Below, in pieces: positions 1 to 12,500 of a stretch of DNA of 64,000 bases; positions within the stretch are counted from its first letter, which is position 1, and every line of letters starts with the position of its first letter. Both the position numbers and the translations under genes were made by a program. The notes beneath the pieces are model-generated. The model did no database searches and had not been told where the DNA came from. It saw nothing but the letters and a program-made list of their open reading frames with translations. The DNA is from Aphelocoma coerulescens (lineage: Eukaryota; Chordata; Aves; Passeriformes; Corvidae), in assembly GCF_041296385.1 (NCBI RefSeq), contig NC_091023.1, positions 25,483,924-25,547,923 on the forward strand, given 5' to 3'.

Positions 1-567
1 CACCAATGCCACAACCAGCTGCACTTCAGAAATCACATATTTTGTAAAGACAACAGCGCTAATATGTTAAACAAGCAATTAACTGGAGTAATGACTCTTT
101 TTTCTACAGTTGGCACTTTGTGTGCAGAAATTCTTATTTTTTTAGAACTCTAAGGAGATTATGAAGCTTCTCCAAGAGATCAAGCAATGTGTGAAGAAAG
201 GTGTCTCAGTCCAGCTTGGCTATGAAGCTCATTGGTCTGGAGCATTCAGATGAGCTCAAATACTTCCTGAATTTTCTGAAATTCAGTCTTAAAACACCTG
301 AAATTCTCATAAAATACATCATATAAAAAGTAGCTACTTCTTCTAATGCACATCTCCTTGATTTTTAAATTAATTGTTTAATTCCTCTATCGCTCAGAGA
401 TTTTTCAAGTGTTCTGTCTGCTGATGCTGTCACTGAAATGGGTTTTGACACCAAAATCTGCTGAGTAGGAATCAGCAGTTGACCCAAAAACTGGGTTCAT
501 TAACTCCATAATTAGATGGATTTCCTAAATTAGCTGGTTTTCAAGAACAGGATAAACCTCCCCTATG

Positions 568-943
568 GAGCCAGGAGAAGGGAAGGCTCCAGGGAGAGCT
601 CAGAGCCCCTTGCAGGGCCTAAAGGGGCTCCAGGAGAGCTGCAGAGGGACTGGGGACAAGGCATGGAGGGACAGGACACAGGGAATGGCTTCCCAGTGCC
701 AGAGGGCAGGGCTGGATGGGAGATTGGGAAGGAATTGTTCCCTGGGAGGGTGGGCAGGCCCTGGCACAGGGTGCCCAGAGCAGCTGGGGCTGCCCCTGGA
801 TCCCTGGCAGTGCCCAAGGCCAGGCTGGACATTGGGGCTGGGAGCAGCCTGGGACAGTGGGAGGTGTCCCTGCCATGGCAGGGGTGGCACTGGGTGGGCT
901 TTGAGGTTCCTTCCAACCCAAACCAGTCTGGGATTCTGGAATC
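568..943 (+). mobile_element. CR1 LINE 3' fragment
   Basis: This is a 5'-truncated CR1 non-LTR retrotransposon in plus orientation. It starts near a GGAGAAGGGAAGGCTCCAGG motif and ends with the CR1 3' signature CCTTCCAACCCAAACCAG followed by degenerate ATTCTG-type tail repeats. Only the terminal region is present, with no reverse-transcriptase reading frame. It is the same subfamily as the copies at 21669, 33786 and 40746. The open frames on both strands here come from this repeat. Confidence 0.9.
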
Positions 944-2399
944 TCAGATGGCCCTAGAGCAGGACACACAAAGATGAAGTTTGAGCAATCACTCTTGAGG
1001 CTCTTCCCAGGTGTCATTCCAGTTCCTTTTCCTTTGGCACAGGGAACAGTAACAAGCTTCCCAGACTGGTGAAGAGTCACTATGCTGAAAAGTCCTCTCC
1101 TTAGCTGGGGGTTCAGGAAATGCTCCACAAAACACCCTCAAAACCCCTTCCAGCACCTCCACCCAGAAAGAGGTTGAAAGAGAAAACGTCATTCAAGGAA
1201 GACACCTTTGCTCTCCAAACCAAGATTTTTATATAAATAGAAGTAAAATGCAATTACCCAAAGTGCCAATTGCCACCATTCAAAACAACTATTTGAAACT
1301 GATAAAAATTAGAGTTTTATATCAAATCAAACCTACATAGCAACTAACTTCATCTCTTCTTCAATATTCAGAACTTTTAAGTTTGCTAAAATTTCAAATT
1401 CTTGCAATTTCTGGGGCAAGAATTATTTTAAAAGCCTGTTTTAAATTTCCACAGAACAAATAAAATATTTTAAGTATTATTTCATCCTTTGTGCATATAT
1501 ACAACACATGTTATCCACCCTTCTAAAATTCATTGCATAATTAGAAATTCAAATTAAAGCCAGCGACCTTTCAGTGGAAAGAACACAAATAAGAAAACTG
1601 AAAGAAAACCATCATCAAAACGAGAAATCCATAAACATTTGATAAATTTGGCAGTTGAAAAGAAGCCCCAATAAAAGGAAATTTTTCATACTTGTTGCCA
1701 CCTGCCCGCCCGACTGCTTTGCATAGCCAGAAAAGAGCAAAATAGAGGCCAACCTATTTAACTAAACAGTTTTTATTAAAGTAAAAGAAAAGCAAGAATC
1801 TATAAAGTAGCAAGTGATCCTATTAGTTCCACCAGACTAAAATCATACAGTCTACGTATGTGGTCCTTTCAGCCACATCTGTTATGAGCCATTTTGATAC
1901 CCAAAAGCAGAGAATATTTGACTACATTTGTCAGGCACTGAGTGCAAAGCAGGCTTTTCCTCCCCAATAACTTGTGGCAGAATGGGTAGATTTCAAAAAA
2001 AAATAAAAAAAAAAGGCAGTCAGAATTATAAAACATTTGTATTTACCACAGTTAAGGCCAAAGTACTCATTGTAGTCCATGATTTCCTCTTTGAGGAACG
2101 TGTGAAATGCAATGAAGACGCACGGTACAAAATGAAAGGCAGCAATCTGATAGCATAATTCAAAGATAATGAGTTAAATATCCAACAACCAGAATTGGAT
2201 CTGATAAATGGTAAATGCTTGGAATTTGTATTCCCCCATTTTCATCACCTCACATTTAGTGCCTCGGTCCTGAAGTTTCCTTTAAATAAACTCCGGTGAA
2301 TTCTTTGCACAAAACGCCCTATTCTTGACTGCTCTTTCAGCCAGAGATTGAAATGTAGATCCCAAAAATAGATCAGTCACTTATTTCAACTCTAGACCT

Positions 2400-3180
2400 T
2401 TGAAAATCCAGATCAATTGCCTTTTGTCATCGTCTTTATATGGAGAGTAAGAAATTTCTGCTTAGCACCATGGCAAAGCTCTCGGAGTCCTTTGGAAGAG
2501 GCGGCAATATCGACAGTTTGAAACATCCGCGTGCCATTTCATAGGAATTTATTGACATTTCGGGAATATTCATCCATATTTTAATCTTTATGAGAAAGCA
2601 CAGGTGCTGTATCATTTACAGCACGTATTAAGCAGCTTTCAAATTTTGAGGTTTGCTCTGAGCTTGGGATTTAGGATTTGAAACAGCGCAAACTTTTCCC
2701 TAAAATCAGCGCCGGGAGCCACGTTTAACACAAACCCCCAGCTCGGATCTTCTCCGTCCCTCGGTAATGAAGTCTGGGAAAGAAATCACAGACACCCAAG
2801 TGGTTTGGCAACTGTAAGTGACAGAAGCTGAGCTAAATCCTCTGTTTACACTGGGGATTATCCGGGTGGATTGTGCGGCGCTCCCGGAGCCGGCGCTGGT
2901 CAGGGGACGCTGCTCCCCGTCCGCCCGTGGGGCAGCGGCACAAAGCCCCGGCCTGGTAGGAAGTGACCCAGAAGGAGATCCCGAGCAAGGATTTACACAA
3001 AGCCAGTCTGCCTCAGAAAAACTCCATATGACCATTAACTGGCCGGCAAGGCCTGCCAGGAGGCCTAATTACAGCCCTACAGAGCCCACTAACAAAGGCT
3101 GGAGAGCTTTAGCCCAGGGATGATCTGCTTTATACTGACTTGAGAGAGTCCATATAGAGCGACAAAAAGAAAGAGGTTTA
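2400..3180. promoter_or_regulatory. Candidate conserved noncoding element
   Basis: This repeat-free block combines AT-rich motif-dense sequence (TTTATATGGAGAG, CACAGGTGCTG, GCACGTATTAAGC) with a CpG-dense core at about 2868-2945 (GGCGCTCCCGGAGCCGGCGC). It is followed by CTAATTACAGCC and CCATATAGAG. Its texture is that of a vertebrate developmental enhancer. No alignment was possible, so conservation is a judgement from composition. Confidence 0.4.
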
Positions 3181-3877
3181 GCTTGGAAATTCTCCCAAGA
3201 GACAAAGCATTGTAGCTCAGTCTGGAAGGCCCACATGGAACATACTTCAGATGGGCTTAAACATCCCACCCTCTCCAAATTAACATTCAACTACTGCCTG
3301 CTTAACATCTGCTCGGGCACGGCAACTTGTGGGAGGTTGTCAGAGGAGCCTAAAAAGGCTCCCTGGCACCTCAATATTAAGAAATCTAATTCAATGAATT
3401 CTGCAAATATGAATTTATAGCTGGGACTAACAACGCCTGAGGAATGATGGGTTTTATAAATCAAAAATCAGTTGCCTCGAGAATTAAAGTCTTTCAGTAC
3501 CTCCCAGTGTTGCCCCGCCTAATGAGAACAAAAATACTGACATGAATCTACACTTACAAAGAAAAACATTCTTTAACAAAGTCAGCACGAATGCAGGACT
3601 TGGAGCCAAACCTTCTTGTCAGCACTGTGTCATATAAATATAAAAATGGCCATCTTACCCCTTCTCCCTCACAGGCACAGGTGAATAGTTTTTATTTGAC
3701 CTGCTTTCATAATGAGAGACCAGAAGTCATAATTCCCATCTCTGAATACACATGGGGAAAAAAACCTCAATAATAAGAGTCTGTTTTACTACTTGCTGAT
3801 TGCTGATTTCTGCCTTTCAGAGAAAGCAGCTGCTATTTCCTAAAATAAGATCTAGGTTAAATTCTAAAAGCAGATTT

Positions 3878-4108
3878 TCTCAAGATCCTAAATATCTGCA
3901 AAAGGGAAATTTAGATAGGAAAATAAAGACAAAGAATTCGAGAGAAGCTGTGGCTGCCCCTGGATCCCTGGCAGTGCCCAAGGCCAGGCTGGACATTGGG
4001 GCTGGGAGCAGCCTGGGACAGTGGGAGGTGTCCCTGCCCATGGCAGGGGTGGCACTGGGTGGGCTTTGAGGTCCCTTCCAACCCAAACCATTCCATGATT
4101 CCATGATG
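3878..4108 (+). mobile_element. CR1 3' tail fused to a non-CR1 head (copy 1)
   Basis: From about 3946 to 4108 this is a standard CR1 3' end: AGCTGTGGCTGCCCC through CCCTTCCAACCCAAACC to ATTCCATGATTCCATGAT. The roughly 68 bp before it (3878-3945), containing ATCTGCAAAAGGGAAATTTA, are not CR1 sequence but recur in front of the CR1 tail at 6335. The similarity ends at the head start and at the CR1 tail. This suggests one mobilised composite unit and not a segmental copy. Confidence 0.75.
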
Positions 4109-5526
4109 ACAGCAGGGATGAACCAGGAAGGGACTGTCCCAAAAGTCTCTCCAACACTTGCTGGTGATTTAGAGCCCCTGGTTTGTTTGTCCAAACCACG
4201 GAGGAGCAGCGTGTCTCCAACCTCCAAATCCATGGATAATCCACTGGGAACAAAGCACAGCTTTTTATTCCCACTTAGTGGGACTGGAGCAATCCCTATA
4301 ATGTGTACAGACAGATATTCCATGAGTTCATTCCCAAGTCTGGGATGGAGCCCGTACAGAGCCCTGTGTACACAAACAACAGCTCCACTCACCACTACTG
4401 AAGCACAGAGTTAATTTAAATTACATTCAAATAAAGCATCACCACAACAGCAACAGCAATGAGCCTGCTGAACCCAAACTCCTCAAAAAGCTGCTGGGTA
4501 ATGGTTCAGCATAAAGTGATTTTTAAGACTAAAAGCTGAAAAAAGTGCTGATTTTGCAAGGAGTAAACACAAAAATATATTGAAACAACATTATCAACAT
4601 TTCCAACCTCTTCTCACAGCAATTTAATAAAAATTAAATGTAATTGACTGAATGCAGGACTTGGGGAAGAAGGTGGGGGATGATCTCATCAGTGCCTGGG
4701 ATGACCAAGACTGAAATGAAGCCAGGAAGGAACTTAATTCTGTATTTTGGATGGTAAGAGACACAAAGAGATTAAATCTCTTCTGTTCCTTATGAAAAAC
4801 TTGCAACTTCAATCTAAGATCCAGCCCTCAATGGTGAATATTTGAGTTTAACAATGTCACAGACCTCTGATAAGCTTTGGAAAATTTTGGAGCCCAGGTC
4901 ATGATGATATATGACCCCCAGTTATCTTCTGTACATTTCCCAGGTACAAAAGAAATTAAAAAATGAGGTGTGATTGATGGCAGCAGAATACACAAATTGT
5001 GCTTTTGAGGTCAGGGCTGTCACATCCATTTCATAATTACATGCTTCAAAGACTTATTAAAAGTTCTGGAGAACAAGGAATATATTGGAAGAGAGACAAT
5101 GCAAAAGGCTGGATGGATTTTGGAAAAAAAATACATCAGCAATGTGAGGAGATTCCTCAAAACAGAGGGTTTCTAAAAGGGGAAATGTAATAATAAAAAA
5201 AAAATACTTGCACTGATTTAGAACAATGCCGAAAAATAAAGAAAAGTGCAAAAAACCAAACAAAACCAAATTTTTGAGAGCATGGAATAAAGCCTCAGTA
5301 GCAGCAGGAGCCAGAGGACAAACATGTGAGGTTTTAGTGTAAAAAAAAAAAAAAAAGACTTATTTTTATTTCCTTAAAGGGCTTTACTAAGTGCCAATGA
5401 TGATGCAAACCAATTTAATCTTAACCTGAAATGAGAACAGGATCAGCATCTGCCAAACACCAACAGACAAAATCCCACCTGGTATCACAAACGTGAAGTA
5501 AATTGTTAAGATTATCATTTACTCAC

Positions 5527-5578
5527 CAGCTGCCTCCAGAACCAGCTGTAGCCTGGCTTTGGCCTGTTCAGCAGGAGT
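5527..5578 (-). CDS. RSRC1: RSRC1 exon, 52 nt: start of the coiled-coil region
   Basis: The minus strand shows a branch-point-like CTGATAA, an acceptor ending CCTCTCTTGCAG, 52 coding bases and a GTGAGT donor. The codons read TPAEQAKARLQLVLEAA plus the first base (G) of a split codon, which matches LPPAEQAKARLQLVLEAA in human RSRC1 with one Pro to Thr change. In the human protein this begins the Ala/Lys/Glu-rich helical, coiled-coil-forming part. The exon enters in phase 0 and leaves after one base, so the next exon should start with two bases completing Ala (or Gly) and continue with a Lys-Ala-Asp-Glu-like sequence. I could not find that exon in 1-5526. Length and phase fit the two exons upstream exactly. 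Confidence 0.94.
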
Positions 5579-6266
5579 CTGCAAGAGAGGATTTATCAGC
5601 TCACACCTGGCTGTACATTTGACACTCCAGGTCTGACATTCCCACCCCCAGAGAGCTCCAGCCTCCACCAGCGACTCCGTATCCACACCAGCCAGAGAAA
5701 CCTCCAGACTGGAATCACATTGAGGTGGGAATTACCAAAGAAATCTTCAGAGGTGACACAAAACACCGTCCCCACGAGGTGGCTGTGGCACCATGACCAA
5801 CCCACACCCAGCTCCTCTCCCAGCCCTCCAACCCCAAATCCTGCTCAGCTCCTGGGTGACCCCATTCCACACAACCACACAGCTCCACATAATGCTCCAA
5901 AACTGGAATTAACATGATTAATATGGCGAGTTTTTCACACTTTTGTCTGATCTGGGGTGATTTTTCCCTCTCCTGAAGGTATTGCTGCACATCTGCTGGG
6001 CTGAGGAGCACATTGTTGGCTGTGGCCCCACTATGCTAATGAGTCCCAGTGATGTTGCACTGTGTCCAATGTGTTTGCCATCCCTCTAAATTTGAAGCCA
6101 CTCAAACGTTGCCACAGTTAAATTGATACACAAACCCTATTTGTCACGGAGTTCAGAAGTTGATTTTTTTCTGGAAGCGTCGGAGAAGTTTGGGAGGTTT
6201 CTGCTCTGCACTAAAAACAAAACCTGACAGAAATTTTTGGTGGTGTTTTGCAGCTTAGGAAACTCT

Positions 6267-6505
6267 TCTCAAGAACCTAAACATCTGCAAAAGGGAAATT
6301 TAAATGGAGAATAAAGACAAGACATTCAAGAAACTGCCCAGAGCAGCTGTGGCTGCCCCTGGATCCCTGGCAGTGCCCAAGGCCAGGTTGGATGGGGCTT
6401 GGAGCAGCCTGGGACAGTGGAAGGTGTCCCTGCCCATGGCAGGGGTGGCACTGGGTGAGCTTTAAATTCCTTCCAACCCAAATCCTGCCATGATTCCATG
6501 ATTCT
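6267..6505 (+). mobile_element. CR1 3' tail fused to the same non-CR1 head (copy 2)
   Basis: The head (6267-6334) shares long blocks with 3878-3945, including ATCTGCAAAAGGGAAATTTA and AATAAAGACA. It is followed by CR1 sequence from TGCCCAGAGCAGCTGTGG to the degenerate 3' tail ATTCCATGATTCTA. The head shows no obvious Pol III box A or box B and no tRNA-like fold by eye. Outside the unit the two loci are not similar. Confidence 0.75.
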
Positions 6506-9500
6506 AATTAAGCAAAGCTCTTTGCCATGACTGTCCCTCCTGGTGATGCTCTGCAGGGCCCCACCACCCTCATCTACACCCATGAAGAGAGGCTGACAAT
6601 GACAGAACAATTCCATTTCTGCTCCTTCCATTAGCATCCAGGAGGAGAGATGCTGCATTAAAATGCAATTTAAATGAAGATCCAGATTTTGGTTGTACAG
6701 AGATATAACATTTATAGTTCAGATTTTTTCTGCTTGCATAAACCCAGACCTACTGGGCAGAATTTATTACTGTAGCTGCCATAGGGAGCCTACCATTAGA
6801 CCTGACCACTAATCCTGGTGGCAGCAACAAATATCTTGAAATTTATCATAAATTATCTTCCATTTCTTCTTCTTGCCATGAACTAATCATTGCAATGTGT
6901 TTTGGCATCTTAAATACATCACGGGGGGGAAGGAAGGAGAGAGGAAGGGAAAGATCTGCTTTTTATCCAGAACCAACTTGCCCAGCTTCAGTTTCAGAGA
7001 AGCTTTACTTGGGTTTGTGGTTTCTCCATTCCATGACAACTTTAAATTTAAAAAAACCCCACCAGGATTAGTTGAGTTTGGCAAAATTTTGCAGGAGAAG
7101 CAGAGAAGGCAAAGTGTTTGGTGTCAAACTCCGTCTGTGCTCACGTCAGCACATGAACAGCCCAAGTCTTTGTGCACCTCATCCATCAGGTGGGCTCTGG
7201 CATCCCAAAACACAATTTCCTATTCCTACTGCAGTGATCCAGTTCAGCTATTTCATCAAAACCCCCAGGGATCCCTCAGATCCCTGGATCTCTTCCTGTT
7301 GGCTACGCAACCATCACTGTTTAGCACCAGTGGCAGGAGAAAGATGTTCCACTGACAGTTTTGAAGATACTTGTGTCCAGCACCACCATGTCCACAAGAA
7401 TTCCACGAAAGAGCAAATGCCAAGCCAGGCTCCAGAGGAGGAGAAGGGAGCCAAAGAGCAGCTGTACAAATGTCACTCCCAGCACTCAACACGGAGTTCC
7501 ACAACACCAACACAGCCGACCCCGCTGTTCTGAGGAGCTCCACGAGCTCCAAATGCTTTTCCCCCTTCCTCTCATGGAGGTATGGATGTGTCCTGTTGAT
7601 AGAAGGTAGGGAAGACTCAAATTCTTCTTTTACTCAGCAATATCCCACTGGGAACAGCCCCGGCAGTTGCTTTGGAGGCATCTTCCCCTTTGCCCTCGCT
7701 CCAGGTGCTAATTACTCCATGGGCATCATTTACCCGCCGGAGAACTCGGCACAGCCACCTTTTTATCAATCAATAAGCCCTAAACAAGGACTGAAAGAAG
7801 GATTCTGAAATAAAGGTGACTGGCTTGGCCCCAGAAAACATGTCTCCAACTGGTGGATGAGGCCAGCACTCAGAGAAAAAAGGACAGAGAGGATTTCAGC
7901 TGAAAACCACAATTAGAGCCTCAAACAAGCCAGGAGCAATGTGTGAGAACAACCAGCTACCCGAGGTCAGTATTGATTTAGGGGACCATTAAGTGAAAAA
8001 ATTCAGCAAGACCCTCAGGAAACTTCAAAATGGTGAAATGATTGGTGGAGGAAACATTACCAGAGTGATGTCGAGCAAAATAAACCCTTGTACTTTCCTT
8101 ATGGTCTTAAGCACAACACAGAAGGAAAATAGTTCAAAGAGAGTGGAAAAAAAAAAGAAAAACATATTTCTAGAGACAGCTGGGGAAGGAGGCCACTAAC
8201 TGTAAAAGCAGGAGAGGAATTCCCTAAAATTCCTTAACAAGCATGCTGTAAAATGACCTGAGGTCATCCCCGGCAATGAATTTTACATGTGTCCAAAAGC
8301 ATCAGGTGAGACACTGGAATCCCAGTTCAGAAAATGATGGTATTCCACAGGACACCACCAGCCACAAATATCCATGCGATTGACAACAGGTTTTAATATC
8401 TCAAGCAAAAATTTGATTCAATCATTCAATTTTTAATGGCAGCTGATTCATGAAGATGAAAGGCATCCTTGCTTCTCTTCACAGTTCATCCACTGCACTC
8501 CATCACTACTCCTTCTATAAGGAGTTATTTTTAATTAAACTACACTAAACCAAAATGTCATAACTTCAAATTCAGTGGGTTTTGTGTAAAAATCCCCCCA
8601 CAAGCTGCTTGTCATTCATAGCTCCAGGAAACAAGTGCTGAGTGTGATGGGCAGCTCCAGAAATGCCATCAGAGCCATGGCTGGCTTTCAAAATATTCCA
8701 TTTCAAGGGACATTCAGCATCTCAATTGATTAATAGATTAGAACAAACACTTTAATTCAGCTGTAGATTGTATTTTTTAAAATATTCCCGCTACTCGGGG
8801 TGAATAGTAAATGTTTCTGACAGAGAAAATATTAAAGTGAAAACTTGAGAACACTGAGGAAAAGGATTTGAGAAACATGAAGTTTGTAAAGAGAGTCCAA
8901 GTTTCTGCTGGAGGCAGCCACTGGGAATACTGTGGAGCAGAGCATGTGGCTCTTGGCAGCACTGGAAAACTTTTATCCCAGGGCTCCAGCAGTTCATGAT
9001 GCTGCAGCATTTTGAGCTGGAACATTCCCTTCCTGAATTTTTATTACAGAATTTCACACAGAAAATGTCCAATATGTGCTAAAACGGGACAGGTTCCATT
9101 CCTCCTGCTCACCCCTGACACTGGTGGGGTAAAATTTACCTACAGGACTTTTCTGTCTGAAAATATCTGGGCAAAAGCCCAACAAACTTCTGGTGGTGGT
9201 GATCAATTTGGGGGGCTTTTCACACAAATCTTTTCTCTTGACATCTGATAAAGACAAATCTAGCCCTCAACATTCCCAGGAAAACCTGCTACCTGAAACT
9301 GTAATTCCACATTCGACTTGCAGAGAGGATGTAGGACATCAAACCTCTTCAATGAAAACAACCAAGCTCCTAATTTAAAAGCAGTGAAAACTGAAAACAG
9401 GATGTGAGCTGTGGTTGTACCCACTACAGAGCTCCTCGTGTCATTTCCCGGGGTTCAAATTCCTCTGGATGCAAGTGTAGATGGCAAAATCCCAGTTTAA

Positions 9501-12500
9501 AAGCAAAATCCAAACAATACCCCAAGGAGGCAGTAAATAAACACTAATTAAGTAACTCCAGATCTGATCTCGAAGGCAGAGCACAAATCCATCCTCCTGC
9601 TTTAACTCCAGCCTCTCATCCCTTTCCTGGGGACATTTATCCGACCTTTCCCAATGCCTGATGAGCTCAAAAAAAGGTTAAGGAGAAGTGTAACAAGAAA
9701 AAGAGGGAACAAAGCACACATTCCCCAGTTGTCTGAGGAGGTGGCTACCCAAAACTACTGGGAATAATTCCAAAGCAGGTCAGAAACCTACAGCAAATGT
9801 TTGGAATGGATTCCAGGAAAAAGAAAAGTCGGCAAGGCTGAGAATCCAAGAGAAATTCCTGAGTGGAAGTATAAGAGAGGTTTTCCCAGTGGAATGAGAG
9901 AGGTTGTGGTTGGCTGGGATGAAGGGAATTGTTCAGCAGGGATAAACCCAGGGGTTCTGGTATTACACAGATGGAATTCACATGGAGGAAGGAGAGCAAG
10001 AGGAAAGCAAATCCCATTAATGGACAAAGCGGTGGCTTCTCTGGACAAACAGCCACGTCACACGAGCCTATTCCATCACTCCTCAAACATGGATACAGGG
10101 GCTGGGAAAGACAAGCTGGTGTTTTCACAGAAGTGCCAAGAGGTTGTGATTCAATCCCTGTGTAAGACAGGAAAATCAGTAACCACAGCACAAAGCCACC
10201 AAATCCCACTGCTCCCAGGAATCCCTGATGAGGGCTGCCTGCTCCTGCGGAACTGGAATGGTGTCCCAGCTGCAGTGGGATGTGGGAATGATGCTGAATA
10301 ACAACATCCCATCCAATGAGTACATAAATCCAGTATTCTGGGATACAGGAGACTGACAGGCAGAACCAGCTGGAGCGGTAACAGCAGCCTGGAGCGGGAT
10401 AAATGCAATCCCACTGGGATAACTCTGCCCCACTGCATTCCCAAATCCCAGCATCAGTTCAGGAAAAGCCCCATTTGGGGCTGTGGACAGCTAAAAGGAG
10501 ACCTCGAGTGTCAGTGATGGGAAGAGACAAGGAAGAAATTAATTAATCAGAGGGGCTACACCTATAATTACATTTGAATGTATTCCATAAATCGGTGGCC
10601 TGCCTTCACCTGGAACATTTTCCATCCCACTTCCAGCAAATCTCAACATGAGAGAGCAACAAAGGAGCCTAAGCCCAGCCAGCTTTTAAACAGGGTTTGA
10701 TGAAATCATGGAAAAGATTGTGGGACAGGTTTGTCTACCACAGGAAGCTGGATTCCTTCTCTGCCATTTATTCCTCTTTGGGTGATTAAAAAAAAATAAT
10801 TACCAAAGAAACTGAAAATAGCTTATTTGTGTGAGAAGACATTTCACAGGAGCATAAAATAGTAAAGTAAAAGTAAAACCAAAGGAGATTGAGAATTTGC
10901 AGTTGTCACCCTTTCCATAGGTATGTCTTTGAGGGTGGCAAATTCCAGATTGACATAGGAACGTTTTCCACATTAAATATATAAAAATAAAACCACAAAC
11001 AAGAATTCCTAATCTGAATTAATAGCACAGAAATATAATAAGCACATCTGACACTATTTGAATTAAACCCCTGCATTTTCAGACATAAATCAGCCAAAAA
11101 GATTGGATGGGAAAATGATATTTATGTCCTAGTTGGATTTTTTTCCTCTGATACAATTAATCAATAACAACACTCTGGAAGAAGCTATGGCAGGAGTGTC
11201 CTGGCTGGATACAGACCCACCTGTTCCCAAAAATATCATCTTAAATTTATCAAAGTGAATTATAAGTGCAGAAAAATCATGTAAAGCATGGAATAATGGT
11301 AATTTCTGTCTGTGGAATACACAGATGCTCTTAGTACTTCCACAGAAATCAAGAATCCAGCATCAGAGATGGACTAATTATGGAAAGGGAAATCATTAAC
11401 CAAAAACAGGCAGAAAAAACCCAAACTGTAATTTGTGTAAAGGCCCCAGAAAATATGACCAATGATGAAGGGAAGAGTCCAGCTTAATTAGACACCAACG
11501 CCACAGCGAAGGGAAAAGCCGGTTATGGAATGTGGCTCCTCCAGCCAGAGCCAGGAAAAAGCATCTGAACCTTGAGAGAAAGGATGGAAACCTTTCCCAG
11601 AGTTCTCCTCCTCCAAGACAGCCACTTGACCAAAACTGGGAAGGAGACTGACAACAAGGATAAGGCCCAATCCTTAAATTCAGAGCCCAAGGAGGAATGA
11701 CAGCATTAGGCAGAACTATAAAATCCCAGCTCTAAACAACTGGATGCAAGGTCCGAATTTCCTGCTAAAACACCAAAGGGACTCCAAGCTTCCCACCCGA
11801 GGGAATTTCACACGAATTCGAGATCAAAGGGAGATCACCTTAAACTGTCCCCAAATGTCAGCAGCACTTTGACACGAGCCACAGCTCCACAGCTGAGGAT
11901 TCCCCAAAGCCTCTCCCTCCTCTCGTCCAGGACACAAACTGCCATTAAAACATTTGGATTTGTTAACTTTAATTGTGGATTTTTAGGCTCACTCCACTTA
12001 ACCAGGAGCCGCTTCCCAGAGCGACCCAGGATCTTCAGAGAACCCTGGAACACTGGCTGGGTGGAAAAATCCCATCTTATTCCCACTAAAACCAACCCAA
12101 AATGTGAGGAATAAGCAACAATGGATTACTGGAACACAATCAAAGGCAGGAGGGAATGGCTGTGGCAAATGGCCCGGATGGCTCAAGCACACGGCCGGGA
12201 TTTTCGGAATACAAAGCAGTTTTTGCAGCAAGGACTCCTTTAAAAGGACCAGAAAACAACAATGTATTCATTTCAGTGAATATTCCTGAAAAAAGGAAAA
12301 AGGCCTTCCTACTGGGAGTGGAAACAGCAAAATGGATTAACCACTCAGCAGAAATAGGGAGGGTTGTAAATAAGATTTTTTAAAAAAATTAATCCATAAA
12401 TCCAGGTCTTTTAAAAAGGAAAATTCCTGGACGTGTTAAACTTACACAGCCATAAACCCTGTGTGGGTTCTTTAATAAGAGAGAAAATAGGGATAATATT

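Larger units (their letters stand above)
1..5526 (-). other. RSRC1: RSRC1 intron, partial (runs off the left edge)
   Basis: The intron starts with the GTGAGT donor at 5521-5526 and continues past base 1. It holds a CR1 fragment (568-943), AT-rich sequence with no recognised content (944-1670 and 1740-2400), a candidate conserved block (2400-3180), a chimeric CR1 (3878-4108) and short poly-A runs near 2000, 5200 and 5340. I saw no convincing RSRC1 exon here on the minus strand. I see nothing definable in 3200-3870 or 4110-5500. Confidence 0.85.

Noticed and set aside
555..1130. Overlapping open frames of up to 169 residues on both strands
   Set aside because: They lie mostly within a CR1 3' fragment, and the same translations recur at 3.9, 21.7, 33.8, 35.8, 40.7 and 56.4 kb. 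This is the non-coding tail of the LINE, not a gene family.
1..5526. The next downstream RSRC1 exon (Lys-Ala-Asp-Glu coiled-coil part)
   Set aside because: I scanned the minus strand for the expected codons next to an acceptor and found nothing convincing. The exon probably lies left of the window.
7072..7808. A cluster of overlapping plus-strand open frames (about 150 residues each) as a possible gene or processed pseudogene
   Set aside because: The composition is ordinary, there are no conserved motifs, three frames are equally open, and no poly-A tail or similarity is apparent.
9745..10301. Open frames of 154 and 166 residues on opposite strands
   Set aside because: Both are low-quality protein-like sequence with no domain or signal. 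They look like chance frames in a G/C-balanced intron stretch.
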